Source of the DNA: Thereva unica
Taxonomy: Eukaryota > Arthropoda > Insecta > Diptera > Therevidae
NCBI GenBank assembly: GCA_949987705.1
Contig: OX465281.1
Coordinates: 222,427,978-222,491,977, forward strand
Direction: 5' to 3'
Length of the DNA: 64,000 nt
A program made the position numbers and the translations under genes. The first letter of the stretch is position 1. Every line of letters begins with the position of its first letter. Shown in pieces: positions 10,164 through 20,640 of this stretch. Under the pieces are notes generated by a model. It saw nothing but the letters and a program-made list of their open reading frames with translations, was not told where the DNA came from and searched no databases.

Positions 10164-10170
10164 GCAATTA

Positions 10171-10970
10171 GATGAGTAACTAGGTAGGACCCTAAGTAAC
10201 ATTAGCCCAGGGCCCCACAAATTCACGATCCGTCCTGTACCCACTGATACTCAAAAGAGATAATCTGATAATTGAATTTATCTCTTCATAGGTGACGTGG
10301 GTTGCGCAAGGTGGGTTTTATATTTCAGGTCAGTTTTATTTGGCTGCCATTTTGGTTGGGCTGTCATTTGTCACTTCATATTTGATAAGTACGTATAGCA
10401 GTGGATAATAATTTATTATGGAATATCTAGCGCCTTAACAACGCGTTTTACATCTCGGTATAGGCCATCAATATTACTTACAAAAAATCATCATGAGTGA
10501 AAGAGGCACATTGCGGCTTGGCTGCCTTTTTTAATAAACAGAATAGCTGCTATTAGGACATCAAAAATCCTAAATTTATACACCAACGAATATTACACCT
10601 TCGAAGAGTGACTGCATTGTCCACCATTTTAAGCGGTGGCATTATAGGGTAGTTCTTCAAGGATGCTAAAGGTATAGTGTTATTGTTTCTGGTGATTGCT
10701 ACCGTGCCATGTTGAAAAACTTTCTTCTGTCGCAATAGAATTATATGCGACTACAGCAAATGGCTTTAACAAGACGGTCCTTCCCAGCTCCTAAATTGGT
10801 ACAAAACTTAAAAACCCAGTTGGACTAGGTACGGGATATAATAATGATTGTGATCTTCATATTGTGGATCTAAGCAGCAGTATGGATCATATAGTAATTG
10901 AAAACTCTCCCTATTTTAAACTTAAAAATTGTGTTAACTTCAACATAGCAAATTTCACAAGTATACCTAT
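10171..10970. other. Intergenic DNA, nothing recognised
   Basis: No supported gene. A 60-codon minus-strand frame at 10553-10735 has no recognisable domain. Confidence 0.4.
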
Positions 10971-11243
10971 GGCTGATCACTGATTTTTGCCTGTAACGGA
11001 CCAATGATCATAGAACAAATTTTATTTTCTCAAAGACCACAAAGTAACTTTTAAATTACAACGCAAGAAGAATTTGAGTCACGATCGAATGCAATCTATT
11101 TCTAAATTGATATGAATATAAAAAAATCTAGACTTCACAAGTAAATCTGGGGTAATTTTTCTATTTCACTTCATGCACTGACAAAAACCTTAACTTCTAT
11201 AAGATTTAAGTAAAAATGTTTGCATTATAGTTATAATTTAAAA

Positions 11244-11249
11244 TTTATT
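11244..11249 (-). terminator. Poly(A) signal of cuticle gene 2
   Basis: AATAAA on the minus strand, 43 bases past the stop codon, at the position conserved in gene 1. Confidence 0.6.
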
Positions 11250-11291
11250 TCGTTTTGTATCCATCATATTCAGTCAAATCATCGCGAGCAT

Positions 11292-11985
11292 TTACTTAGC
11301 GTAGATTTGGTTAGTGTAAGCAACCGGGGAGGAAACGTAGGACTTAACAACTGGACCAGCAGAGTAGTAAGCAGGAGCGGCATAGGTCCCGTAGGCAGCA
11401 GTTGCGTATGGATAAGCAGCACCATAGCTGTACGGAGTAGCGTAGGAGTTGAAGACAGGAGCTGCAGCATAAGATTTGACTACTGCGCCAGTAGTGTAGG
11501 GGACAGCGAAGCGGGTAGCGGCAACTGGTGCAGTAGTGTATGCTGCAGAAGCAACGACTGGTCCTGTAGATGCAACGACTGGAGCGCTGTAGGCCTTCAC
11601 AAGTGGTGCGGAATAAGTCTGGACTGCAGGAGCAGCAACTGCACCAAGGTAGTTGGCTTTGCTTTGTACAGTTGTGGTGCTGTGATGTGACACTGATGTT
11701 GGGACACCATGAACAACATGTCCAGCAGTAGCTACGACTGGTTCTTGGACGTAGGCATTGCTGACAACAGCTGCTGCGGGTTCCACCACTGCTGCGTTGA
11801 ATCCGCCATCTGCGACAGCAACTTCCTGAACAAGGGGTGCTCCATATAGTCCACTAGGCTTGGGCTTAGCAGCGACAATGGCGATAAGGACAGAAACTAG
11901 CACCTGCAACAAAATTTATATTCTTAAGTAATCCTTTACCAGCACCAGAACAGAGCAGCACTCGAATCCTTACCAATTTGAACAT
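11292..11985 (-). CDS. Retinin-like cuticular protein (CPLCA-type), gene 2
   Basis: Paralogue of the gene at 4467-5254, predicted at 207 residues from two exons: 11974-11985 (MFKL), an intron 11973-11904 with GTAAGG donor and TTGCAG acceptor, and 11903-11292 ending in IYAK. Residues 1-16 are the signal peptide (VLVSVLIAIVAA core) and 17-20 KPKP. The retinin-like block spans about 57-100 (HVVHGVPTSVSHHSTTTVQS), followed by an Ala/Val/Tyr/Pro-rich tail with VVKSYAA and VVKSYVSSP. Compared with gene 1 it lacks about 20 residues in the 35-65 region, about five residues before the retinin block, and a Lys-Pro pair. Frame, splice sites, promoter and 3' UTR are all conserved, so both genes look functional. 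The role is structural, in the extracellular cuticle. Confidence 0.9.
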
Positions 11986-12039
11986 CTTGATTAATTTTTC
12001 GAAGTAGGTCTGTGTTGAAAGACTGAAGCAATTGAATTG

Positions 12040-12076
12040 ACTGATACCTTTCCTTCAAAATCGCGGATCTTTTATA
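12040..12076 (-). promoter_or_regulatory. Core promoter of cuticle gene 2
   Basis: TATAAAAG (12076-12069) and ATCAGT initiator (12045-12040) on the minus strand, with the same spacing and leader as gene 1. The sequence from about 12084 to 12450 stays alignable to 5354-5720 upstream of gene 1, with small indels. Confidence 0.85.
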
Positions 12077-12450
12077 TCTGTCAAATCTTGCACTTAACCC
12101 GGTGCCATTTGCCAAAACTCTCATCTACCGGGTTCGTCAGCTTCATCGCTACCGATCGCAATTGCTCCACGTTTGGCCATGAATCTTGATCATTTTTGCT
12201 GCTCTCATTTTCTCGCGTAACGCCGCCCTGAAAAATGCCGATCACCCCCAACTCATCGTTGTCCAGGCAATCTTCAGGTAACAAGTTCTGTCTCATTGCA
12301 GCAAGAGAATACTTTCTTTGGGCTTTCAAATATAAAACAAGATCGCCTTCACCCTCAGGTGTCTGTAGAGCGGATGTAGTTAAGAATGAAATGACCACAA
12401 AAAGTGGCGTTGACCATAAAAATTTAAATTAGATCAGAATCTGCAGAGAC

Positions 12451-13220
12451 ATTTTGGAAATTCAGATTTGGTGATATTTCACGATCAGTCACTTGTAGGA
12501 ACAAAATTATGAAAACGTTTTTTGCAGAGAATTACTTCATCTGCAATTTTTGTTATTTATAATTGTTTTTGTGATGAAACTTACTTGGAGGAACATGTCT
12601 GATCGACTGGGACTTTTGACATTTCGTTTGTAATGCAGTTTGTAAACTTGTACCGATTTTCAGTTTTTCGGGAATTATTGGAAGTTTAGAAGAAGAATTT
12701 TAATTGGAATAATTATCGACAGAGGATTGGGGAAGGAAGGTGAACAATTTATGTATAGGGAAGGGAAAAAAAGGTAACGGAATAAAACCGGAGAGATTCC
12801 AGCTAAAAACCGGGGATTTCAAATACGAGACCTATGGAAACTTACTCGATTAAAGGAATATTAAGAATCTAGCACAGGGCCTTCTCTAAGAGACCATGCA
12901 GCAGCATGCATAGATTATTTCTTAGAACACAATTAATTCTAATAAGACTATGATCTGTCGCAGGATTTAATAAATTTTGGAGGTCCGAACGATTTTTCAA
13001 GTTTCAGACAATTAATACGATGTTTGGACAGTTTTTGTCTGTTTTGACTGGATGTTTTTTTTTTTATTTAAGCCTCATAGATCGTGTAAAATTGGCCCTA
13101 TAAGCAAGGAGATGCGTTAATTCTATGAAAATTGGCATTGTTTTTTTTTTATTTATTTGTTTATTTATTTATAACCAAACAAGGCATTCTTAAAGGTCAG
13201 GTATAATAAGGTAGGAAGGT
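12451..13220. other. AT-rich DNA, nothing recognised
   Basis: Homology to the region upstream of gene 1 fades out near 12450. No gene, inverted repeat or coding remnant was seen in the rest. Confidence 0.4.
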
Positions 13221-13224
13221 TGAT

Positions 13225-14850
13225 AAGGTCACTTACTTCAGGAGGATTGTGATGTTAGAAGGGACGTAACTTTTATTTTAAAGGATATTTTATTTATGTC
13301 TGGAGAGAAAGAGACACTGTGTGTGCTAAAGGTCGTACAACATCTGTTGACGGTTTCATTTCTTGCATATTCGGTCCGATGCGTTTTTGTATGCCTGTTG
13401 CATCGTACTTCCTTGATTTTATCATTTAAGACTTTCAGGGTAAAGCATGAGATTAACAATTTCTTCCTATCTGCTGGCGTCATGAGATCATAATACATAC
13501 ATACATACATACATACTTTAATCTGTCCATATAAGTAGGAAGATTTTGAAAATCACCCGGATTGTGTATACTACTCAGAGCCAAGAGAAGTAATTTCTTC
13601 TGCACTGCCTCAAGCCTCTTGTTACTAACCTGGAATATGGGATAACAGATGAGGCATGCGGACGGACTAGCGCACAGAAAAGTGTTTTAGTACCACAAGC
13701 GTTGTTGAATTCTTTGGCCGTTTGGCCTTGAAGTTTGTTGGCTCTGGCAGTAATATTATCATAGTGTAAATTGAAATTTAGTGTTTAGAACAATACCTAG
13801 ATCTACAATTTTATCGACACGGTCGAGTGCCTTATCGTTGAGATAATAATACTACAGCTGTGTTTCTTTTGCGAAAGAATGTAATACCGTGGCATTTACT
13901 GAATTTTAGATATAAATTATTGGTGGTACACCTATCTTGTAACGAATTCAATTTCGTCTGAAGATAGGTTACGTCGTCTTGGGACCTTATTACTTTATAT
14001 ATTTTGAAGTTGTCAGCACAGTATAGAGGTGGTATGTTCCAGTTTTCCAGAAAGATCTGAAATAAATATATTAAATAAGAGTGGGCCTAGATGACTGCCC
14101 TGAGGGACTCCAGAAGTTACTTTGATTTCTTTTCACCGAAAACCTTGAAATTTGACAACTTGTGTTTTTCTGTTTTGGTATGAAATAATCCATTCAAGGG
14201 TCGGACCAGATAATCCAAATTTGAAAAGTTTAGGAGATCGGAGACTTTGCTGAAGTCCGTATAAATGGCATCGATTCGATGACCATTCTCCATACCACCA
14301 TATTAATTCGGAGATTGGAGTCATTAGGTTAGTGGTAGTTGAACGTCTCTTCCAGAATTCGTGTTGTTGCTCGTTAAGGCATGGGTCAATAAGAGGAGCA
14401 ATTTTGTCCTACACGAGTTTTTCAAAGACTTTAGGTAATGTTGATGGCAATGTCTCTAAAGTGGTTCATATAGTGTTTATTAAAAGCTTTGCGAATTGGC
14501 GTTAGGTAAGACTTTTTCCAAATTTTAGGAAATTTACCTAATGATAAAGATTTTTTGAAGATAGTAAGAAGGGGAGACAGAGGGGGGGGGGCAAAATATA
14601 GGGAGGAAGGTTATCAGGACCATGATCTTTATTGATATCAATATTGCTTAGGCCAGTCATTATATCGTCAGCAGATATGGATAGATATGTATATTATCTA
14701 TAAGCGCTGAAGTATAAGCAAACGTATTAATTGGTTCAATGCGCAAAGATTTAGGGCCAAAAACGTCTAGGCATTTGTCCGCAAACATGTTACAAATTGA
14801 GGAATGTTTTATACCGTTTCTACAGAGTTTGAGGAATGTTTTCTACCTTT
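13225..14850 (-). pseudogene. Jockey/CR1-type LINE remnant, second family
   Basis: Minus-strand reverse transcriptase remains: KLFKFGLSGPTLEWI near 14230-14180, then [18 protein letters not shown] near 14115-14060, a decayed catalytic box near 14010 (LCADN where YADD is expected), LEAVQKKLLLLAL near 13605-13570, and the C-terminal LMTPADRKKLLISCFTLKVLN near 13480-13420. It belongs to a different family from the copies at 7.2, 37.5 and 60.6 kb (GSHLGPLLF against GSILSPALF). Multiple stops. A CATA microsatellite lies inside it. Confidence 0.8.
13491..13518. repeat. (ATAC)n microsatellite
   Basis: Seven tandem tetranucleotide units. Confidence 0.9.
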
Positions 14851-15750
14851 GGTCATTGTTGTCGGTAACGCGAAAGTGAGGACAGGCCCGGAAGGAAAAG
14901 AAGGAAACATGAAGGCGGCGAAAGTATGTCGGGTAAGTGGATCGGTGGTATATCCGCAGGGTCTCCACACCACGACCTCCCACCCGACAGCCTTTCTCGG
15001 AAGGCCCAGGATTAAATTGTTAGTGTTTTTGTGAGAGTCGCAGATTTGATCTCTTTGGGCATCCATCCCGAGGCTTCATTACAGAGTGATATAGGGAAAA
15101 ATTTGGCAATGGTTTAACCAAAGCTGAGACTCATTTTTAAGAACCATAGGTAAAAGTACTAAAAAGTTACTAGTACAGGAACTGAATTGAGTGTTGAATA
15201 AACTAGCTACAATAACGAACATAAATTAATAGCAAGTAGCAACGAACATAAATTAATAACAAGTAGCAACCGCTACATTACTAGCCACTAAACATTAAGA
15301 TTCAGGATTCAGAGGTAGTTGATTGGTAACAGTCCAATCAGAAATACTCCTTAGATCATCGTTAAATGTACGAGTGCACTCAACGGTTGAACCGACGGAC
15401 ATACATATGTATTTAAGTAAATACGCTACGTTAGTACAACCAAGACAGAAATTACTAGCTAACTTCTGCAAGAGCTTTACATGACCAATGGTTAATTTTT
15501 ATGTTACGGCCTTTATTTTATAAGATGTAAGCAGTTTTTATGTTAAAATTTAAATTATTTGGTACATTGGTGTATTGTGTCTTGACCATACCAAGGTCAA
15601 TAAAAATAATTTGTCTGTGCAATGGCTGTACTGTTGTCGAAGCAGAATCAGTAAATTTAACTATATATGTATAACGCTTTGATTTATTTCTCATTCCCAT
15701 TCTATAACATAGTACATTACGAGACCCATCAGGGTCACTCCCATGTAGCT
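14851..15750. other. Intergenic DNA with a GC-richer patch
   Basis: 14870-15010 is more GC-rich than its surroundings (GACAGGCCCGGAAGG, CCACGACCTCCCACC) but has no recognisable domain on either strand; it may be an unplaced repeat. A short near-duplication (AACGAACATAAATTAATA) occurs near 15212-15254. Nothing else seen. Confidence 0.4.
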
Positions 15751-15754
15751 AATA

Positions 15755-15891
15755 CCCCCGACACACTAGCACACTTAATCCGGGTTATGACGTCAGAATG
15801 ACGTAGATTCCATTTTATTTTCATATCTTTTATATGGATCTACGTCATTTTGACGTCATAATCCGGATTAAGGGTGCTAGTGTGTCCCCGG
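15755..15891. mobile_element. Near-palindromic MITE with TA target site
   Basis: A 137-bp element whose two arms (about 55 bp each) are reverse complements with few mismatches, joined by about 25 bases. Ends read CCCCCGACACACTAGCA and TGCTAGTGTGTCCCCGG, flanked by TA (15753-15754 and 15892-15893). A TA target suggests a Tc1/mariner-type source. Each arm contains the palindrome TGACGTCA. Confidence 0.85.
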
Positions 15892-15893
15892 TA

Positions 15894-17540
15894 TAAGCAT
15901 CCTACCATACAAGAAGTTGGGGTTCGATTAGATTCGTTTACGATTCTTATAAGATTTGTCCCCCTTTTCCAATTCCTAGCATACTCTTTTACCATGTTTT
16001 CTAAGCAGCGACCTACTGAAGCGATCTCCGTAGATAGAGTTCTTTGGCGGTACTTTTGGATAGTAGGCAGTTACAAACCATAAAATTGAATAACCTGTTT
16101 TAAAAACGTCCCAATTACTTAAAAATACGGAAAATTCCATCTCTTCATTATTTTTAATTTTTTTTTTACAAATCCCTGTTACAAAAAAAAAATTGAAACA
16201 GAAAACCATGACTTCATAGAAAACAGCATTTAGCGGCGAATATTTCTCATCTCTGATAAAAAGTCAACAGACTGTGACAGAAACTTTTCTAATTTAAAGT
16301 CCAACAAAGTTTTTAGTATCTGTGTTTTTTCGAGTACGATCAAATGAATTTTATCATGCTTAGTGCTGACTTATAAAATCAGTCAGAAAAAAGTAATGGG
16401 GCTTAGTGCTTGAAACTATATAAAGCGGAAAGTCCGATTGTGTCTAGTACAAGTTGAAATTGGAAACTACATCATCAAATTGGGCTTTTTTGCATTTGCT
16501 TGTGGAAAACTACGGAAAGTCTTTATGGTTTTTTAATTAAGTTTAGGAAAATTGGTAGGAATGCGATGAACATAGTTGTAATAAGACAGATGTTCTTTTG
16601 GTCTTTTCTGGTGGATTTGGAAGTTATTTGAATATATCAGAGTTATTAAGAATGAATGAATATAAATAATACTTTTAGAAAAACACCTTGTACCTTTTTA
16701 TGATGGATGAAAGAAAAATTCTTCCTAGCCTTGTTCTAAGCTTCTAAGTTTTGGCTCACCTCACCTTGCATTTGCTACTTTCGTCCTCCATGTGTTTGCG
16801 GCCTTTTTAATTTGCCGCTTCTCATCGGTATCTATAGAGATTTTTTGATCAGCTGAATCTAGGGCCTTGAAAGCTACCGAGAACAAATTTACCTGGCATC
16901 TTTTACGTGAAGAACCTGACAGAATTATGCAGGCGGTAGGCGGTATCTTTGGGGGTTAAATAGGAGGAGACCCCAAAGCTTACAAACGGATCTGATTTAG
17001 AGCTATTGCTCTATAAATGCATGCTTACGTCTTTTTGACCCACCGAGCTGCTTGACGTAAATAAAGGGTTATTTAAGTTACCTGTTGCCTATAATATATG
17101 ATAGGTAGCTAATTGAGAATTAGGGCTCAGGACTTCAGTGAGGGCTCCCTTGAGACCAAGATATGCAATTATTTGGATTGGTTTTGTCCGGATTTGTTAT
17201 ATGTTTTTACAAGAGCAGGTAATCACGCAGCAGAAGTGTATGTTACCACTGGTCTCGAAACTGCTTTGATAATATTCCATTCTAACGTTCTCTCATGTTT
17301 TTAGAATCATATGTACATAATACCTAAGTCATAGCGGCAGCAAGGGTACTTCTAATGGCCTCGGTGTAAGGCAGGTAAACTATTCGTAATCTATGTTTGC
17401 AATATGCATGTTGTAACCCACCACAATTCGTTACTAATAATCCCTCTCCTAACAAAGCTTTAGGAAAATAAATATGCACTAAGTCTGCTGGGTGATTCTC
17501 TTTTGAAAGCTTCACTTCAAAGCCTTAAAGCTTTCTACGC
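15894..17540. other. Intergenic DNA, nothing recognised
   Basis: AT-rich sequence with no supported exon. A TATAAAG word at about 16419 lacks a clear initiator and open frame. Confidence 0.4.
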
Positions 17541-17544
17541 CGAC

Positions 17545-18185
17545 GAGCTTTCTAGCTATAAAATAAGCCGCTTCACCAGGCCAAAATTAGTCTTTCACCA
17601 AACTCGTTCCGGAGAGGTCATCTTCTCCAATCTTAACCGTGTCGAGGTGTATGATCCGGCACGGTAAAAACACATGCTGAATATGATCCGACAAGGCTCC
17701 TGGCAACGTTTTCTATACCGTGTCGAGGGGAATGATGCGCGGGCCTTGCCGAGGGGTATAATCCGAAAGTATTCCTGGCAACATTTTCCAGACGTGTGTC
17801 AAGTTATGACCCGACCAAACACCGACAATATACCGAACTAATATCCCCGTAGACTGCCCTAGTAACTAACCGAAACCCACATGTAGAGAAAACTAATAAG
17901 TAGGTAGCTTCTTATCGATATCAACATGTATCCCGAGATATAACAAGTAGGTAGTTGCTTAGCCATTCTAGTAGAAACATGAATCCAGGAATAATAAGTA
18001 GTTAGGCTTTAAAATTGTTATTATATAAGGATATTTGGATATTTTGGATAAATAAAGAAGTATTATTTTTGTAAGAAGGTGTTTGTTCTCAAAAGACCCT
18101 AGACTGCTTAAGACCTCCCGGCAACTGTCCCTTGAAAAAGAAGGTTTAGAGAACAACCGGGCGAAACACCATTATAAAGCTGTAA
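17545..18185 (+). mobile_element. LTR-like repeat, copy 1
   Basis: Shares CTCGTTCCGGAGAGGTCA, a set of imperfect ~60-bp subrepeats each carrying a variant of GTGTCGAGGTGTATGATC, an AATAAAGAA signal near 18048, the block TTTTGTAAGAAGGTG and the closing GGGCGAAACAC with the repeat at 28790-29490. The order (subrepeats, poly(A) signal, short terminal block) looks like a solo LTR of a Ty3/Gypsy-type element, but exact termini and a target duplication were not established. Confidence 0.55.
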
Positions 18186-18618
18186 AGTTTTGGATGCATA
18201 GGTTGTACGGTCTTCCGAAGACAATCAGAGCGTAAAGCCTATCAGATTCCATGATAGCTATCCATAGCCTTTTTATTAATTATTGGGACTTGGATTCACT
18301 AAAACACCTCCGAGTCTTCTACTCTCCCCGAGTCACTGGCTTTTTTAGCATAGCGTTTCGATGACGGATCAGCTTTTATCTACCTGCTAATACTCCTGGG
18401 CAGGGTTTCTAACCTGAACCGAAGCCGAACCCTGAGCCCACTCTGTTCCAGATTTTTTTTAAAATCATGTGAACTCAAACCTGAACCCGAACCCAATCAA
18501 AAATTCAGTTCAGGTACAAATTTTAACGAGTGTGCAGCGTTTAGAAATTAAAATTTCATATTTCTCAGAATAGGGAGCAAACAAAAAATTGATGCACCTC
18601 TATTGTTTCAAGGTCATA

Positions 18619-18717
18619 TTAGCTGTTTCGGCAACTCAAGTCAGTGTTGAGAGGGCTTTTCATTCCCTGAAGTTAGTTTTAGCTCCACAAGAGCGCATAA
18701 ATCCGACGAATCATTAA
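18619..18717 (+). pseudogene. hAT transposase C-terminal fragment
   Basis: The frame reads LAVSATQVSVERAFHSLKLV followed by LAPQERINPTNH and a stop. SVERAF with the preceding SAT is the signature of the hATC dimerisation domain, which holds the last catalytic acidic residue (the E of VER) of hAT transposases. Everything upstream of it is gone. Confidence 0.75.
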
Positions 18718-18821
18718 GAATTTCAACGTTTGAATGTATTTCTAAAATAAAGAAAAATAATGTTTGAAATAAACAGTAAGTATAAATATTTTTTTTCTGG
18801 GAAAAAGCTTGAACCCGAACC

Positions 18822-19293
18822 TTTTTTTTTTTTTTTTATGTGAAAGACTAGAGTCACAGGAAACGCCCTTTATACTGTGTCGACAATCTATTTTCTTCAT
18901 ATAGAGTGCAATGTCGAACAGCAGCTCTAGTCGGGGAAGAAAGGAACTGTCACAACCTACCCGCGATATTTTTTAGTCCACCTACTTCCAACCATTACTG
19001 TCGCGACTTTGACATCGGGACATCGAGAAACAACTCGCTGGAGTGTTATGCCTCCTGAAACGAGTTGAATCTCATCAACCAACCGATGACATGCGCTTTT
19101 TTGGTGGAGCGGGGAAGGGCTAAGGAAGGCTATGACAGGAGGGATCAGGAATGTAAAGAGGGAAGAAGAAAGAAGGAAATTTACGTGGGTGGGAAAGTGG
19201 AAAAGGCGAAGGACCGTGTGGCTGGCCGGGATTCGAACCCGGGACTTCTGGGATAGTAGCCAGGCGCCTTACTCCCTAGGCTACCGAGGCCCC
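18822..19293 (-). mobile_element. tRNA-derived SINE, family of 49973
   Basis: Full-length copy on the minus strand: head GGGGGCCTCGGTAGCCTAGG at the 19293 side, B box GGGTTCGAATCCC near 19225-19237, the shared body with GATGACATGCGC and the CAGGAGGCATAACACTCCAG block, and a poly(T) run (the tail) at 18822-18837. It interrupts the hAT element. Confidence 0.9.
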
Positions 19294-19399
19294 CACCTGA
19301 ACTCAAACCCGACCCTAAACCCACTGAATTTGAATGCATTCAACCCGAACCTACATATACCCGCACCAAAAATTTACAGGGTCGAAACCTTGCTCCTTG

Positions 19400-20640
19400 G
19401 GTTTCTTTGCTTTTTTCTCTTTCCTGCAGCTTCTTCCAGCCCCAACCTCCGATGTACGGCTTTCAGCGTCTCTTCCACTCTCGAAACCCGTCATCACTCC
19501 TAGTCATGTATCCTAGGATATTTTTCACTGGTAGTAGCTCCTGGCTGTTGCATGTATTTCCGCCCTATACTCGCAAAATTTCACATAATAAAGAAACACG
19601 TACGGTTGATCCTGAATACCAGAACATGTCGGGCACAGCGAGAGTCATTATACCCAAAACGGTGGAGGTATATCCATTCAAGAACTGTGTGAGATCCTTG
19701 CAAGACTTGTCCCACGTCCAATGCCATTCCGATAACGGTCTCGCAGTCATCTGCTACCTCACTGTATTTGGGTCCACTCTAACAAACTATGGATCATAGA
19801 GACGAATGTCTTTTCTATCTCTATGGACCATCCCAGCTATCACGCTCGCTGTTTCGTTATATGTGGTTCTGTACCACCAGCATTCACTGAGCACTTAGTC
19901 TGTATGCGGCCCTACATTTTCTTCTGTTAGCCGTTTTGTTCAAAGCTGTGGGCCCTACTGGCGCTGCCTAAAGCAAGGCTGAGCGAAGGACGGTCGCGAT
20001 CAGTAGGAGGGAAACCATTCTATGAAATGCTGTAAAAATAGTGGAAGCTATGAAGCGCAATACCCTCAATGGGTGCTTTAAAATAAGCCTCCAGTCACTT
20101 CCAGGTACCTGATCCGTTCCCATACGTTGGTCCATACATGTTTTCTCAGTTTGCTGATCAGCACAGCTTAAGTTTTTGGCTCAGAAAGTGTGAAACCAGC
20201 GATTTCATGCGAAGTTTTAATCTCTTAGAGAGCTTCGATCACACACAATTCAAACTCAGAGAGGCGTCGTCTGCAACTGGTCCTTTGGGAGGTGTAGCCT
20301 AAATATATTGTGATCCAGAGGAGGGCTCCACATGTTTTTCAGTACACCATGGACCCATCTTCCGATTCAAAATGAAGTGATCTACGTTCTTTCCTTTTTC
20401 AGAAATCCTGCTACCAAATAACAATTTCAGATGGGGTCAGTTTGTCTGACTACCCACCCATGCCCAACACGATCCGCCGGCAATGGTCTTTATAGACTAC
20501 GAAAAATACGATTGGGCAAAAACTTTGAGCGCAGACATTTAGTGTAATTCAGTCTATTAAGTGTCGAGCATTCTGGCCCCTGGAAGGGTCGTTAAAAAAA
20601 GAATTCGAGCCCAACAGAGATGTGCCAGAATCTCTGAATA
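19400..20640. other. Decayed repeat, partly shared with 29.5 kb
   Basis: The stretch 20290-20480 shares several phrases with 29530-29770 (GGCGTAGCC/GGTGTAGCC, CCCATCTTCCGATTCAAAA, ACTACCCA..TGGGC). Both are probably old copies of one transposable element. Stop-rich in all frames. The open frame 19407-19799 has no recognisable domain. Element class unknown. Confidence 0.4.

Larger units (their letters stand above)
18401..19392 (+). mobile_element. hAT transposon remnant containing a SINE
   Basis: Ends CAGGGTTTCTAACC and (reverse complement) CAAGGTTTCGACCC are typical hAT terminal inverted repeats. Flanks are CTCCTGGG (18393-18400) and CTCCTTGG (19393-19400), an 8-bp duplication with one mismatch. 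Near both ends are CCTGAACCCGAACCC-type subterminal words. Inside is a plus-strand piece of the hAT C-terminal dimerisation region, LAVSATQVSVERAFHSLKLV (18619-18680). The interior is otherwise deleted, and a SINE is nested at 18822-19293. Confidence 0.85.

Noticed and set aside
16419..16460. TATA-like promoter near 16.4 kb
   Set aside because: TATAAAG is present but there is no TCAGT-type initiator at the right spacing and no coding frame follows.
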